From CAZAKZ01 sp964485695 (GTDB taxonomy: Bacteria; Planctomycetota; JAFGQW01): a stretch of 62,509 bases of DNA. The DNA lies in NCBI GenBank assembly GCA_964485695.1, contig CAZAKZ010000015.1, positions 1 through 62,509 of the forward strand, given 5' to 3'. The notes beneath the pieces were generated by a model. It saw nothing but the letters and a program-made list of their open reading frames with translations. It was not told the DNA's origin and ran no database searches. The translations under genes were made by a program, and so were the position numbers. Below are positions 26,101 through 35,290 of this stretch, one piece after another; within the stretch, counting starts at the first letter, position 1; each line of letters opens with the position of its first letter.

Positions 26101-27543
26101 CTACACCCGGGTCAGGGTCAGGAGGATCTCGTTCAGGTAGTCGCCGAGCATCTTCTTCACCGAGGAGACACTCACCTCCTCGGAGGGAGAGTGCGGATTC
26201 CGGAGGGTGGGACCGATGGATATCATGTCCATGCCCTTCACCTGCTCTCCGATGATTCCGCACTCGAGGCCTGCGTGGATGGACTTCACCTCGGGCTTCT
26301 CGCCGTAGAGCTTTTCATACACCCCGACGGCCACCTTCAGGAGACCGGAATCGGGATTGGGCTCCCAGCTGGGATACCCCTCGTCGGGAACCGCCTCGGC
26401 ACCGTATCCCTGGGCGCTGGCCACGATCCTCTCGACGGCGCTGTTCAGTTCACCCATCACCGAACTCCGGGTCGAGGTGAGCACCTCCACCTCCGCCTCG
26501 GTGGACCGGACCACGGCCAGGTTGCTCGACGTCTCCACGACGCCCTCGAAATCCTCGCTCATGCCCAGAACCCCGTGGGGCAGGGCCTCGATGAGATTCA
26601 TGAGCGACTCGGTGCTCGCGGCGTTCAGGGGCGTGAGGTCCTCGGACACGGCCTCCACCTCGATCTTGAGCTCGGGATCGGTCTCACCGTGGTCCTTCCT
26701 GCGCCTGGCCTCGACCTCGGCCGCCGCACCCTTCACGGCCTCGGGATCTCCGAAGACCACGGCCTCGGCCTCGCGGGGTATGGCGTTGTGGGCGCTGCCG
26801 GCGCTTACGCTCGCGATGCGGAGGTCCCCCGACGCCTTTAGCACGTCGTGCAGCACCTGGATGGCGTTGGCCCTGCCGAGATGGATGTCGATGCCCGAAT
26901 GGCCGCCGCTCATGCCGGACGCCTTGATGCGCAGGGCGCTGCCCGAGGGCGCGGCCTCCCGCTTGACGTTCAGCTTGATCTCGGTGTCGCGACCTCCGGC
27001 GCATCCCATGATGATGACCCCGTCCTCCTCGGAATCGAGGTTGAGGAGGTACTTGCCCTTGAGCATGGTGGCATCCAGCTCCCGGGCTCCGGTGAGACCG
27101 GTCTCCTCGTCCAGGGTGAAGAGGAGCTCGAGGGGGCCGTGGGTGATGGAGGTGTCCGTGATCATGGCCAGGCCCGCGGCGAGGCCCACGCCGTTGTCTG
27201 CGCCGAGGGTGGTGCCGTCGGCCTTCAGGGTATCGCCGTCCAGCACGAGGTCGATGGGGTCCGTGGAGAAGTCGAAATCCTTGTCGGCATTCTTCTCGCA
27301 CACCATGTCCAGGTGGCCCTGGAGGACCACCGTGGGCGCGTTCTCGTGGCCGGGCGTGGCCGGCACCCGGACCACGACGTTGCCGAGATTGTCGGCCAGG
27401 GTGGTCAGGCCGTTGTCCGCAGCGTAGTCGATGACGTACTTGCGGATCTGCTCCTCGTGCTTGGAGGGGCGGGGAATCTTCCGGATTTCATCGAATCGGG
27501 CCCAGAGTTCACGGGGCTCGAGATGGGCAATGGGACTTGTCAC
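26101..27543 (-). CDS. pepD: cytosolic beta-alanyl/aminoacyl-histidine dipeptidase (M20)
   Basis: 480 residues, family length. Zinc-site motifs in order: QGHLDMVC (His/Asp near 75-77), GADNGVG, DEETGLTGA (catalytic/ligand Glu pair near 145), a lid-domain GGHSG, and IHAGLECG near the C-terminus supplying a further ligand His. PepD hydrolyses X-His and other dipeptides in the cytoplasm. It follows the S9 peptidase gene by 51 bp, so both may be expressed together in peptide use. No signal peptide. Confidence 0.94.
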   Translation of the reverse strand: MTSPIAHLEPRELWARFDEIRKIPRPSKHEEQIRKYVIDYAADNGLTTLADNLGNVVVRVPATPGHENAPTVVLQGHLDMVCEKNADKDFDFSTDPIDLVLDGDTLKADGTTLGADNGVGLAAGLAMITDTSITHGPLELLFTLDEETGLTGARELDATMLKGKYLLNLDSEEDGVIIMGCAGGRDTEIKLNVKREAAPSGSALRIKASGMSGGHSGIDIHLGRANAIQVLHDVLKASGDLRIASVSAGSAHNAIPREAEAVVFGDPEAVKGAAAEVEARRRKDHGETDPELKIEVEAVSEDLTPLNAASTESLMNLIEALPHGVLGMSEDFEGVVETSSNLAVVRSTEAEVEVLTSTRSSVMGELNSAVERIVASAQGYGAEAVPDEGYPSWEPNPDSGLLKVAVGVYEKLYGEKPEVKSIHAGLECGIIGEQVKGMDMISIGPTLRNPHSPSEEVSVSSVKKMLGDYLNEILLTLTRV

Positions 27544-27594
27544 GGTTTTCGATCCTTGTCTTTGAGGGTAAAGGGTAAATGAATCCTGCTGAGT

Positions 27595-29667
27595 TCATCG
27601 GGTCTGGGCAGGCTGCAGATACTTCGCCAGCCAGTCGTGGATGGTATTCCACCAGACCCGGGCGTTCTGGGGTTTCAGTATGAAGTGGCACTCGTCCGGG
27701 AAGAAGAGGAGCCTGGAAGGCACTCCCTGCATCTTGAGGGCCGTGAACATCTGTAGCCCCTGGGTGTAGGGAACGCGGTAATCGTGCTCCCCATGGATGA
27801 CGAGTGTCGGTGTCTTGAAGTTTTTCGCCAGCCGCACCGGAGAGAACTTCTCGTGGAGCTCGGGCTTCTCCCACGGCTTGCCAGCGAACTCCCACAACGG
27901 GAACCAGATCTCCTCGGTGGCGCCGAACATGCTGAAATTCTCGGCGATGCCGGCGTGGGAGACGAGACACCTGAACCGGTCGGTACGGCCGCAGATCCAG
28001 TTCACCATGAATCCGCCGTAGGAACCGCCGGCCGCGGCCACTCGATTGGCGTCGATGTAGGAACAGCGCTTCAGCACGTGGTCCAGACCCTTCATGATGT
28101 CCTCGTACGGCGCACCGCCCCAGTCCCTGGATACGGCGTCGCAGAACTTCTGGCCGTAGCCCCGGGAACCGTGGAAGTTCACGATGATGCCCACATACCC
28201 CGGCGCCGTCCACATCTGGACGTTCCAGCGCCAGTGGAAGCCGTCCAGGAAGGCGCCCTGGGGCCCGCCGTGGATGAGCATGACCGACGGATAGACCCGG
28301 CTGGGATTGAAACCGGGCGGTGTGAGGATGAATCCTTGAACCTTGTCGCCCCCGGCTCCTGTGTACCAGAACTCCTTGGCCCTGGACATCTCGATACGGG
28401 CGAGGACGGCATCGTTGATCCGGGTCAGCTGCGAGGCATTGCCGCTCGCCAGGTTCAGGGTCCAGACCTCGGGGGGCCGGTCGAATGCCTGGTTCAGGAA
28501 CACCAGGTTCATTCCGTCCGGGGACACCTGCAGGGAACTCGAGACCCCAGTGGAGAAGATCCGCTCCGGTCCGGGATTCTGGACGCTCACCTTGTAGACG
28601 GCCACCCGCCCGCGGTCGGTGGCTGTGAAGTAGACCTTGCGGCTGTCGGGTGACCAGACGTAGTCTCGGATGCTCCGGTCGAGGTTCGCGGTCAGCGCTC
28701 GGATCTTGCCCGTGGACAGCTGGCGAACCGTGAGTACGTTCAGGTCGGCCTCGTATCCGGGCCGCTTCATGGACAGGTAGGCGAGGTGCTTCCCGTCTGG
28801 CGCGTAGTGGGGTGCGTGGTCGTTCCCCCGGGACGTGGTCACCTGACGCACCGCGCCTCCCTTGATGAAGACGCTGAAGATGTCGTTGTTGGTGTTCGCC
28901 GCCGGCTGTTTCGTGGCGTTGCGGGAATAGGAGATCTCCTCGCCGTCGGGGGAAATGTCGTAGCCGGTGCTGGCCTCGAGGGACACGGGCGGGGTGTCGC
29001 CGTCTCCGGGTGTGAGGTCCTGCACCGATCCATCGTCGAGGCCGACCCGGAGGACGTGGCTCCGGCGTTCATCCCGCCAGTGGCTCCAGTGACGGTAGAG
29101 GAGCTTGTCGAAGATACGCGCCTTGCTCTTCTGCTTTGCCTTATCGGCGTACCTCGCCGCGTTATCCTTCATGGTGGCCGCGTCCGGATAGACGGCTGCC
29201 GTGACGAGGAGGTGCTTCCCCTCCGGGGTCACGGAGAAGCCCGATATGTCCACGGGCAGCCGGGTCACCTGATCCGCTTCCCCGCCCCCCGCCAGCGGAA
29301 GGCGCCAGACCTGGAGAGATCCGCCCCGGGCCGAGAGGAAGAAGAGCATTTTCCCGTCCGGGGAGAACCGGGGGGAGAAGCTGGAATGGGCCTTGCCCGT
29401 GATGCGCCGGGCTTTTCCGCCTTCGAGGGAGATGATGGAAACGGCCCGGGTTCCCCTGTTTTCATCCATGTCGTAGGTGGTCACCGTGAAGGCGACCTGC
29501 TTGCCGTCCGGGGATATCCGGGGATCGGACACCCGCCCCATGGCCCACAGATCCTCCACGGTCATGGGTTTCCGGACGGATTCTTGTGCAGCCTCCTGGC
29601 AGAGGCCGGGCCGACACGTAAATCCCGAGACCAGAAGGACCAGGACCACGATAGGGATTCGCTGCAT
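27595..29667 (-). CDS. secreted S9-family prolyl oligopeptidase/acylaminoacyl peptidase
   Basis: 690 residues with a signal peptide (first 24), a beta-propeller region made of repeated SPDGK-type TolB/DPP-like blades (about 45-410) and a C-terminal alpha/beta-hydrolase. Catalytic triad: S549 (GGSYGG), D629 (GEHDYRV) and H661 (DECHF). It should cleave short peptides in the periplasm or outside. ATG at 29667 is 6 nt after AAGGAG; an ATG 15 nt earlier overlaps the site. pepD follows. Confidence 0.93.
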   Translation of the reverse strand: MQRIPIVVLVLLVSGFTCRPGLCQEAAQESVRKPMTVEDLWAMGRVSDPRISPDGKQVAFTVTTYDMDENRGTRAVSIISLEGGKARRITGKAHSSFSPRFSPDGKMLFFLSARGGSLQVWRLPLAGGGEADQVTRLPVDISGFSVTPEGKHLLVTAAVYPDAATMKDNAARYADKAKQKSKARIFDKLLYRHWSHWRDERRSHVLRVGLDDGSVQDLTPGDGDTPPVSLEASTGYDISPDGEEISYSRNATKQPAANTNNDIFSVFIKGGAVRQVTTSRGNDHAPHYAPDGKHLAYLSMKRPGYEADLNVLTVRQLSTGKIRALTANLDRSIRDYVWSPDSRKVYFTATDRGRVAVYKVSVQNPGPERIFSTGVSSSLQVSPDGMNLVFLNQAFDRPPEVWTLNLASGNASQLTRINDAVLARIEMSRAKEFWYTGAGGDKVQGFILTPPGFNPSRVYPSVMLIHGGPQGAFLDGFHWRWNVQMWTAPGYVGIIVNFHGSRGYGQKFCDAVSRDWGGAPYEDIMKGLDHVLKRCSYIDANRVAAAGGSYGGFMVNWICGRTDRFRCLVSHAGIAENFSMFGATEEIWFPLWEFAGKPWEKPELHEKFSPVRLAKNFKTPTLVIHGEHDYRVPYTQGLQMFTALKMQGVPSRLLFFPDECHFILKPQNARVWWNTIHDWLAKYLQPAQTR

Positions 29668-29731
29668 GAGCATCTCCTTCATATCGACGGAGTGATGATG
29701 CGGAGGTTTGCGTGAAAACGGCTCTCTCCCC

Positions 29732-29760
29732 GGGGGAGTCGCAAGAGCGGAGCGACCCCC
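29732..29760 (-). terminator. hairpin after the trehalose operon
   Basis: Stem of nine pairs with one bulged A (GGGG-A-GTCGC / GCGACCCC), loop 9 nt, about 80 bp past the treT stop. A TTTT follows about 12 nt later on the minus strand. Moderate candidate. Confidence 0.4.
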
Positions 29761-29840
29761 TACCGGGCAGGTACCATCCAGGGGAATACAGTAATGGATG
29801 GGGCCTGGATGTCCAGTTCTCTGTTTCCGGACCGGGGGCC

Positions 29841-31085
29841 TCAGGCGGGAATCAGCTGCTGGAACAGCGGGTGCGTCCGCACCTCGGGTTGCTTCATGGC
29901 GATGAAAAGCGACAGGTAATTCTGGAGGTGCCGGGTCAGGAGAAACTGCGCCACGGTGATATCCCGCGCCTGCTGCCCCATCCGGGCGGCAAACCGGGGC
30001 CTGTGGAGCAGATAGCGGATCCGGTGGGCCGCGCCCGCCACGGAGTGGACCAGGAAGCCGTTCACTCCGCTGCGAATCTGCACGGTGATGCCGCCCACGG
30101 CGCCGCCGATGACCGGCGTCTCCTTGAGCATGGCCTCGGACACGGTGAGGCCGAATCCTTCACGCACCGATTTCTGCAGGACCACGGCGGCGGCGCGTTG
30201 CAGGGCGTTGATGTCCTCGTGGCTGTCGGGCGGCAGCACCAGGACGAAGATCTCGTCGTCGTGATCCGCGGCTTCCTTCACCTCCTTGAGCACCTCGGCC
30301 CCCTCGGGATCGTCATCGGCGCTCCCCCCTGCAAGCACCAGCCGGCAGGGGAAGCGGGTTCTTGCCTTCTTGAAGGCCTCGATGACGCCGAGGGGATCCT
30401 TGAACCGGTCGAACCGGGACACCTGGAGGATGAGGGGCAGGTCCGTGGGGACGCCCAGCCTTGCCACGCGATCCCGGACCTCGCCGGGGTCCATGGCCCG
30501 GTTCTTGGGGCTCAGGGGATCGATGGAAGGATAGATGATGTACTGTGGATGCGGGAGCTCGCGGCTGTATGCCGGCATGCTGAAGATACTCCCGTCATAC
30601 TCCTGGACCCACGGCTTCAGGAACTGCCACACGCCGCGGTCGGGCGTTGCCGCGTCGATGTGGCAGCGCCAGATCCACTTCTGCCCCTGGCGGCGCTTCT
30701 CGATGAGTGCGGCCGGCTGGGGATCATGGATGACCACAATGTCGTAGTCCTCCGTATCCACCTTCTCCAGGTTGATCAGGGAGGTACGCTTGTAGGCCTC
30801 GCGCATGGACGTGGTGAGCAGGACCTTGTTGCCCTGGAGGCCGTTGTGCAGGGACTTGGTGAAGTTGTAGAAGTCCGGGTCGCCCTCGATCACCTTCCAG
30901 TCCGTGGGAATCCCGACCTCGTTCAGGAGCGGCACGAGGCTGTGGAGAATCTCGGCCACGCCGCCGCCGTGGCGGGTGGAGTTCACCATGAGCACACGCT
31001 TTCCCTCGACGACAGCCGCCAGGCGGCGGATCCGGGACAGCACCGTCCCCCCCACGATGGACTCGTATTGATCAAGCAGGCCCAT
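29841..31085 (-). CDS. treT: TreT-like trehalose synthase, GT4 glycosyltransferase
   Basis: 414 residues. An N-terminal GT-B domain begins with GKRVLMVNSTRHGGGVAEI (nucleotide/acceptor region), and the C-terminal domain has the GT4 E-x7-E stretch (REGFGLTVSEAM). This matches the trehalose glycosyltransferring synthase family, which makes trehalose from an NDP-glucose and glucose, reversibly. The ATG at 31085 overlaps the end of the DUF5752 gene by 14 bp, a pairing I know for this family. It is the last gene of a trehalose cluster that also has otsA and otsB, giving two routes to one sugar. Confidence 0.87.
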   Translation of the reverse strand: MGLLDQYESIVGGTVLSRIRRLAAVVEGKRVLMVNSTRHGGGVAEILHSLVPLLNEVGIPTDWKVIEGDPDFYNFTKSLHNGLQGNKVLLTTSMREAYKRTSLINLEKVDTEDYDIVVIHDPQPAALIEKRRQGQKWIWRCHIDAATPDRGVWQFLKPWVQEYDGSIFSMPAYSRELPHPQYIIYPSIDPLSPKNRAMDPGEVRDRVARLGVPTDLPLILQVSRFDRFKDPLGVIEAFKKARTRFPCRLVLAGGSADDDPEGAEVLKEVKEAADHDDEIFVLVLPPDSHEDINALQRAAAVVLQKSVREGFGLTVSEAMLKETPVIGGAVGGITVQIRSGVNGFLVHSVAGAAHRIRYLLHRPRFAARMGQQARDITVAQFLLTRHLQNYLSLFIAMKQPEVRTHPLFQQLIPA

Positions 31086-31752
31086 GTCCGTTCTCCAGGA
31101 ATTCATTCACCATCTCGATTATCGTCTGCCTCAGCTCGGAAAGGCCGTAATAGGGGAAGTCGATGGACCGTATCCTCTCCACCAGATCAGGCATTCCGAG
31201 CTGGTCTTCGATCCAGGCGGAGAAATCATCCCCCGGATTCGCGGTTCGCTGGTGGGCCTCGTGAAAGTGGTAATAGATGGAGTGGTTCGCCGCCTCCAAA
31301 AGGGCGTTTCTCAGATCCTCCAGGGTCCAGATCAGGGCCTCGGTCTCGAGAACGAAGTTGACGGAATCCTGGAAGAAGAAGGCCCGGTTCAGGGGAGTCA
31401 GGCGGCCGCACCCGTCGCCCCAGAGGCGCCCCTCCACGATCTCCCCGATGATGCTCCGGACTTCGCTCCAGGACCCGGCCCGGTACGGATCCAGGCTGGA
31501 GAGGGCCTCGGCCATGGGAAGGTCCTCCAGGCCGCGGGCCGCCCAGGCGGCGAACTCGTTGGGATAGTCCACCACCTCGAAGCCTGGCCGGAGATAGCAT
31601 TGCATGGTATGACGCTTGAGCACGCTGTCCGGAACCTCACGGACGATATGGAGAAAGCTCCTGAGGTCCCGGGCCTGGAGACCGGTGGGCATGTCCAGGT
31701 AGGTGTACTCCTTCAACTGAAATGGGCTGTCCGCTCGTTTTCTCGATACCAT
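31072..31752 (-). CDS. DUF5752 family protein, TreT-associated
   Basis: About 226 residues. N-terminal sequence has a YTYLDMPTG strand, then helices with the NHSIYYHFHEAH motif in the middle (several His and Tyr) and a short Asp/Glu-rich tail. DUF5752 proteins are usually encoded beside TreT; the overlap with treT here supports a shared function. The His-rich motif hints at a metal or carbohydrate site, but no reaction is known. Start: ATG at 31752 is the best conserved-looking choice; the frame is open 171 nt further upstream. Confidence 0.8.
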   Translation of the reverse strand: MVSRKRADSPFQLKEYTYLDMPTGLQARDLRSFLHIVREVPDSVLKRHTMQCYLRPGFEVVDYPNEFAAWAARGLEDLPMAEALSSLDPYRAGSWSEVRSIIGEIVEGRLWGDGCGRLTPLNRAFFFQDSVNFVLETEALIWTLEDLRNALLEAANHSIYYHFHEAHQRTANPGDDFSAWIEDQLGMPDLVERIRSIDFPYYGLSELRQTIIEMVNEFLENGHGPA

Positions 31753-31971
31753 CGTATTTCCGAAATCAAGCAATCCGAAATTCCTTCCGGGTCCGTCGCC
31801 CGAACCCGGCGCCTCCATGACATTTTTTCTGATCGGTATATCCCTCCCCGGCCTGAACCCCGGGATCGCCAATTTCAAACGTACGGACGGAGGGCGCTCC
31901 GACGCATTCCAGGGATGAATCACCTTGAATCTACTCTAGAATATTACCCCTCAAAACGAGACGGGGCGACA

Positions 31972-32766
31972 TCAGGCGGAGAGGAAAGTCCGGAAGTGGA
32001 AAAAGCCCTCCAGGGCCCGGTTGAAGGTCCCGGGATCCCGGGTCCGGCGCCGGGCAACGGTGCGGCGCCGGCCGACCAGGATGGAGAGATCCCGCCTCCC
32101 GAGCCGGGCGAAGAGGTCCTCGTCGGTGCGGTCGTCTCCGGCGGCCAGCACCGGCTGGCCGGACAGGCCCAGCTGCTCGACCACGGCCCGAAAGGCAGCG
32201 CCCTTGTTCACGTCCCGGTGCCGAAGCTCCATAACACACTTGCCCGCGGTCCATTCCATGTCCGGGTATCGCACTTCCAGGGCCTCGGCCTTCACCTGGC
32301 GGCGCAGGCCGCGGCGGCGGCCGGCCGGGATGCCGCGGAAGTGGACGGCCACGGAGGCGTACTTGGCCTCGAGGAGCGCCCCAGGCCACGGAGCGAGGCT
32401 CGCCCTGAGACGCGTCGACATTGAGACGATGCGGCGGTCAAGGCCGGCCGGCGCCAGGAGCCGCCGCCGTCGCCGACCGCAGCGCCACTCCCCCCCCTGG
32501 GACCCGATGAGGACCAGGCCGGGGTCTTCTAGCCACGCGCCCAGGGTCTTCAAATCCCTGCCGCTGATCACCACCACGGTCACCCCCTTGAGGGAGGCGA
32601 GGCGATGCAAGCGCTGCTGGAGCGCGCGATCCGGCCGAGCCAGGTCGGGTCGCCGGACGATGGGCGTCAGGGTGCCGTCGTAATCCAGAGCCAGGACGAG
32701 GCGGGGTGCTCTGGCTCCGGGCCAGCCCCGGAGGAGGCGGGGCAAGGCGGGGGGACCGGAACTCAC
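31972..32766 (-). CDS. otsB: trehalose-6-phosphate phosphatase
   Basis: 264 residues of the HAD superfamily: nucleophile motif DYDGTLTP (D28, D30), SGR motif (VISGRD), the cap domain, and GDDRTDEDLF near the C-terminus. It dephosphorylates trehalose-6-phosphate. The GTG start overlaps the otsA stop by 4 bp (GTGA). The same frame runs open far into otsA, so an automatic caller may extend it wrongly; the HAD domain and the GTGA overlap fix the start. Arg- and Gly-rich composition reflects high GC. Confidence 0.92.
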   Translation of the reverse strand: MSSGPPALPRLLRGWPGARAPRLVLALDYDGTLTPIVRRPDLARPDRALQQRLHRLASLKGVTVVVISGRDLKTLGAWLEDPGLVLIGSQGGEWRCGRRRRRLLAPAGLDRRIVSMSTRLRASLAPWPGALLEAKYASVAVHFRGIPAGRRRGLRRQVKAEALEVRYPDMEWTAGKCVMELRHRDVNKGAAFRAVVEQLGLSGQPVLAAGDDRTDEDLFARLGRRDLSILVGRRRTVARRRTRDPGTFNRALEGFFHFRTFLSA

Positions 32767-34238
32767 GCCGGCCTGACCGCGTGGCTCAGACTGGCCTGGA
32801 GGATCTGCCGGGCCCACTGGTGGACATCGTTTTCCCGGACCTGAATGCGGAGCCGCTTCAGGGTTTCTGACATGATGTCGTCCGGCACCAGGAGCGCCTC
32901 CCGCATGGCCTCGGCCATGCCCTCGGTGTCGTAGGGATTGACGATGAAGGCGCCGCAGGGCTCCAGCTCCTCGGCGGCCCCGGCAAACTCGCTGAGCACC
33001 ACCGATCCGACGCCGTCCACCGAGGCCGCGATATACTCCTTCACGACGAGGTTCATACCGTCCCGGAGCGACGCCACGATCGCCACCTCGGCCGCGCGGT
33101 AATACGCCAGGAGCTCCGCTCGCGCCAGCGGGGTGCGCTTGTAGTGGATGGGCACCCAGCCCGGCGTGGAAAACCGACCGTTGATGTTGCCCACCATCTC
33201 GTCCAGCGAGCGCTGGAATTCCCGGTAGGCCGGCACGTCGGATCGGGTCGGAACGGCGATCTGCACCAGCACCACTTTCTCGTGGAACTCCGGGTATTTC
33301 TCGAGGAAGATCTCGAAGGCCTCCAGGCGCTGGGAGATCCCCTTGGAGTAGTCCATGCGGTCCACACCGAGGAGGATCTTGAGCTCGGGATAGTGCTCGT
33401 GGAGGAGCCAGGACCCGTCCGCCACGTCCTTGCCCCGGGCCTGGCCGTCGAATTCCTCCCAGTCGATGCTGATGGGGAATGAGCCGATGTGGGTCTGATG
33501 GCCCCGGTAATTGACCCGGGTCCAGCTGGACGTGGACTGGAACCGGGCTTCGGGAAGGAGGCTCCGGATGCAGCCGAGGAGGTTTCTCCGGTCCCGTCGG
33601 GTCTGGACTCCGACGAGGTCGTAGGCCAGCAGGGCTTCCAGGATGTGCCGCCGCCAGGGAAGCCGGCTGAAGATGTCCATGGCGGGAAAGGGGATGTGGA
33701 GGAAGAAGATGATGGGCAGGTCGCAGTGCTGCTTCCGGATCTCTCGGCCCACGGGAATCAGGTGGTAGTCGTGGACCCAGAGAAAGTGATCCCCCTCCGC
33801 CGCCTCCAGAGCCGCCCGTGCAAAGGCCTTGTTCACCTTGAGATAGGTGCGCCAGCTGGCCGGCGAAAAGGTCGCCTGATCCAGGAAGTCGTGGAACAGC
33901 GGCCACAGGGTGGCGTTGGAAACACCGTGGTAGAACCCTTCCACGTCCTTCTCGTCGAGGGGGACGTGGACCATCTCGACGTCCCCCGGGGCCAGGTCCA
34001 GGGTTCGGCGGTCCCGGGCCGTCAAGGATCCCGTCAATCCGTTCCACCCGATCCACTTGCCGCCGTGGTGCTTCAGAACCGGCCTCATGGCGGTGACCAG
34101 ACCGCCCGTGGCCGCCTCGACGGTAAGGGTGGAATCCGGCTGGCGCACCACCGAAATCGGAAGTCTGTTGGAGACAACGATCAGGGGGGGAGGTTTGTCC
34201 GAGCCGAAATCGTCTGCTAATTCGCCAAGCATGTTCAC
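32763..34238 (-). CDS. otsA: trehalose-6-phosphate synthase (GT20)
   Basis: 491 residues. Motifs in order: VVSNRLPI near the N-terminus, GGLVTAMRP (UDP-glucose loop), WVHDYHLIP, GVDRMDYSKGI (phosphate/sugar-nucleotide contacts) and SLRDGMNLVVKEY. It joins NDP-glucose to glucose-6-phosphate in the cytoplasm. GTG at 34238 has GAGGG 5 nt upstream; an ATG 6 nt later is also possible. First gene of otsA-otsB-DUF5752-treT. Confidence 0.95.
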   Translation of the reverse strand: MNMLGELADDFGSDKPPPLIVVSNRLPISVVRQPDSTLTVEAATGGLVTAMRPVLKHHGGKWIGWNGLTGSLTARDRRTLDLAPGDVEMVHVPLDEKDVEGFYHGVSNATLWPLFHDFLDQATFSPASWRTYLKVNKAFARAALEAAEGDHFLWVHDYHLIPVGREIRKQHCDLPIIFFLHIPFPAMDIFSRLPWRRHILEALLAYDLVGVQTRRDRRNLLGCIRSLLPEARFQSTSSWTRVNYRGHQTHIGSFPISIDWEEFDGQARGKDVADGSWLLHEHYPELKILLGVDRMDYSKGISQRLEAFEIFLEKYPEFHEKVVLVQIAVPTRSDVPAYREFQRSLDEMVGNINGRFSTPGWVPIHYKRTPLARAELLAYYRAAEVAIVASLRDGMNLVVKEYIAASVDGVGSVVLSEFAGAAEELEPCGAFIVNPYDTEGMAEAMREALLVPDDIMSETLKRLRIQVRENDVHQWARQILQASLSHAVRPA

Positions 34239-34322
34239 TGCCGCCCTCTACATTCGGGGCGGAGTATACCACGAATCCGGTACACTTGTCCAGAAGTCAC
34301 AAACGCTGGGTAGACAAAGAGG

Positions 34323-35120
34323 TTAGGAAACACCCGGATCCCGGAGCCCGGGAAACAAGTCGATGCGGACATCGTCCAGAAACGGAAACTCTGCCCTGCA
34401 TTGCCGGATCTCTTCCCCTTGGATCTCCGCAAAGAGGACCGCCTCGGCCTTCCCCCCTTCCACCAGGACCTCACCCGTGGGGTGGATTGTTGCAGCCGCG
34501 CCCGGGTAGTCGAGGCCGCCGCCGCTCCCGATGCGATTGACCCCGATGGAGTAGGCCACGTTCTCCACGGCACGGGCCCGGAGGAGCAGAGACCAGTGGT
34601 GGACCCGGGCCGCAGGCCAGTTGGCCACGGTCACCAGGACCTCGGCGCCCTTGCCTGACAGGCGGCGGTAGACCTCGGGAAACCGTAGGTCGTAACAGAC
34701 GGCCAGGCCGAACCGGAGCCCGCCCAGGGAGAAGACGGGAAAAACCCGGCCGGCCGTGAAGTGCTCGTGCTCCCCGGCAAAGGTGAAGGGGTGGACCTTG
34801 GTATACCGGGCCAGGAGAGCGCCCCGGGCCTCAAAGGCAAGGGCCTGGTTCTCGTACCCGGCCCCGGTGCGCACGGGCACACCGCCGATGATCGCCACGC
34901 CGAGGGTCCGGGCCATGGAGGCGAGCCACTTCGAGGTAGGCCCGTCCTCGGCCTCGGCAATCCGCTCAGGCCGCATGGAAAATCCCACGGCGAACATCTC
35001 GGGCAGTACGGCCACGTCCGCGCCCCCGGCCGCGGCGCGCTCGAGGAGGGGTCCAACGTGCGCCCGCGTGGCTTCCGCGTCTTCCCAGACGATATCGTGC
35101 TGGACCAGGGCGATCTTCAT
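34323..35120 (-). CDS. nitrilase-superfamily amidase (omega-amidase/Nit2-like)
   Basis: 265 residues from the ATG at 35120, the family length. Catalytic triad E41 (LPEMFAVGFS), K108 (YTKVHPF) and C142 (AVCYDLRFPE). The group with TKVHPFTFAGE and DLRFPE includes omega-amidase and YafV-type enzymes that hydrolyse alpha-keto acid amides. Cytoplasmic. The frame is open 252 nt upstream, but the nitrilase fold starts at the MKIALVQ of the chosen ATG. Divergent from the DUF192 gene at 35291, so promoters for both should lie between 35121 and 35290. Confidence 0.92.
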   Translation of the reverse strand: MKIALVQHDIVWEDAEATRAHVGPLLERAAAGGADVAVLPEMFAVGFSMRPERIAEAEDGPTSKWLASMARTLGVAIIGGVPVRTGAGYENQALAFEARGALLARYTKVHPFTFAGEHEHFTAGRVFPVFSLGGLRFGLAVCYDLRFPEVYRRLSGKGAEVLVTVANWPAARVHHWSLLLRARAVENVAYSIGVNRIGSGGGLDYPGAAATIHPTGEVLVEGGKAEAVLFAEIQGEEIRQCRAEFPFLDDVRIDLFPGLRDPGVS

Positions 35121-35290
35121 GGCCGACAGTATATACGGTATCTCGGGAAGCCGAACCCCCATGCCCCCCGATCCGAGGGATCGGACTTTCCATTCCGGGA
35201 AATATCCATAGACTGAACAGGCTGCCAGGGATGGGCCTGGTAAATATCGGACGCACCTGATTGACAGCCTGTCTAGAAGGGGATTCGACC

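Noticed and set aside
31975..32010. GAGGAAAGTCCGG-like string resembling RNase P RNA
   Set aside because: It lies within the end of otsB; none of the other conserved RNase P RNA parts follow within 400 bp on the plus strand.
31972..34272. 766-codon minus-strand frame spanning otsA and otsB
   Set aside because: Only its last 264 codons are OtsB; the rest runs out of frame through otsA, which has clear GT20 motifs. The GTG at 32766 is the start.
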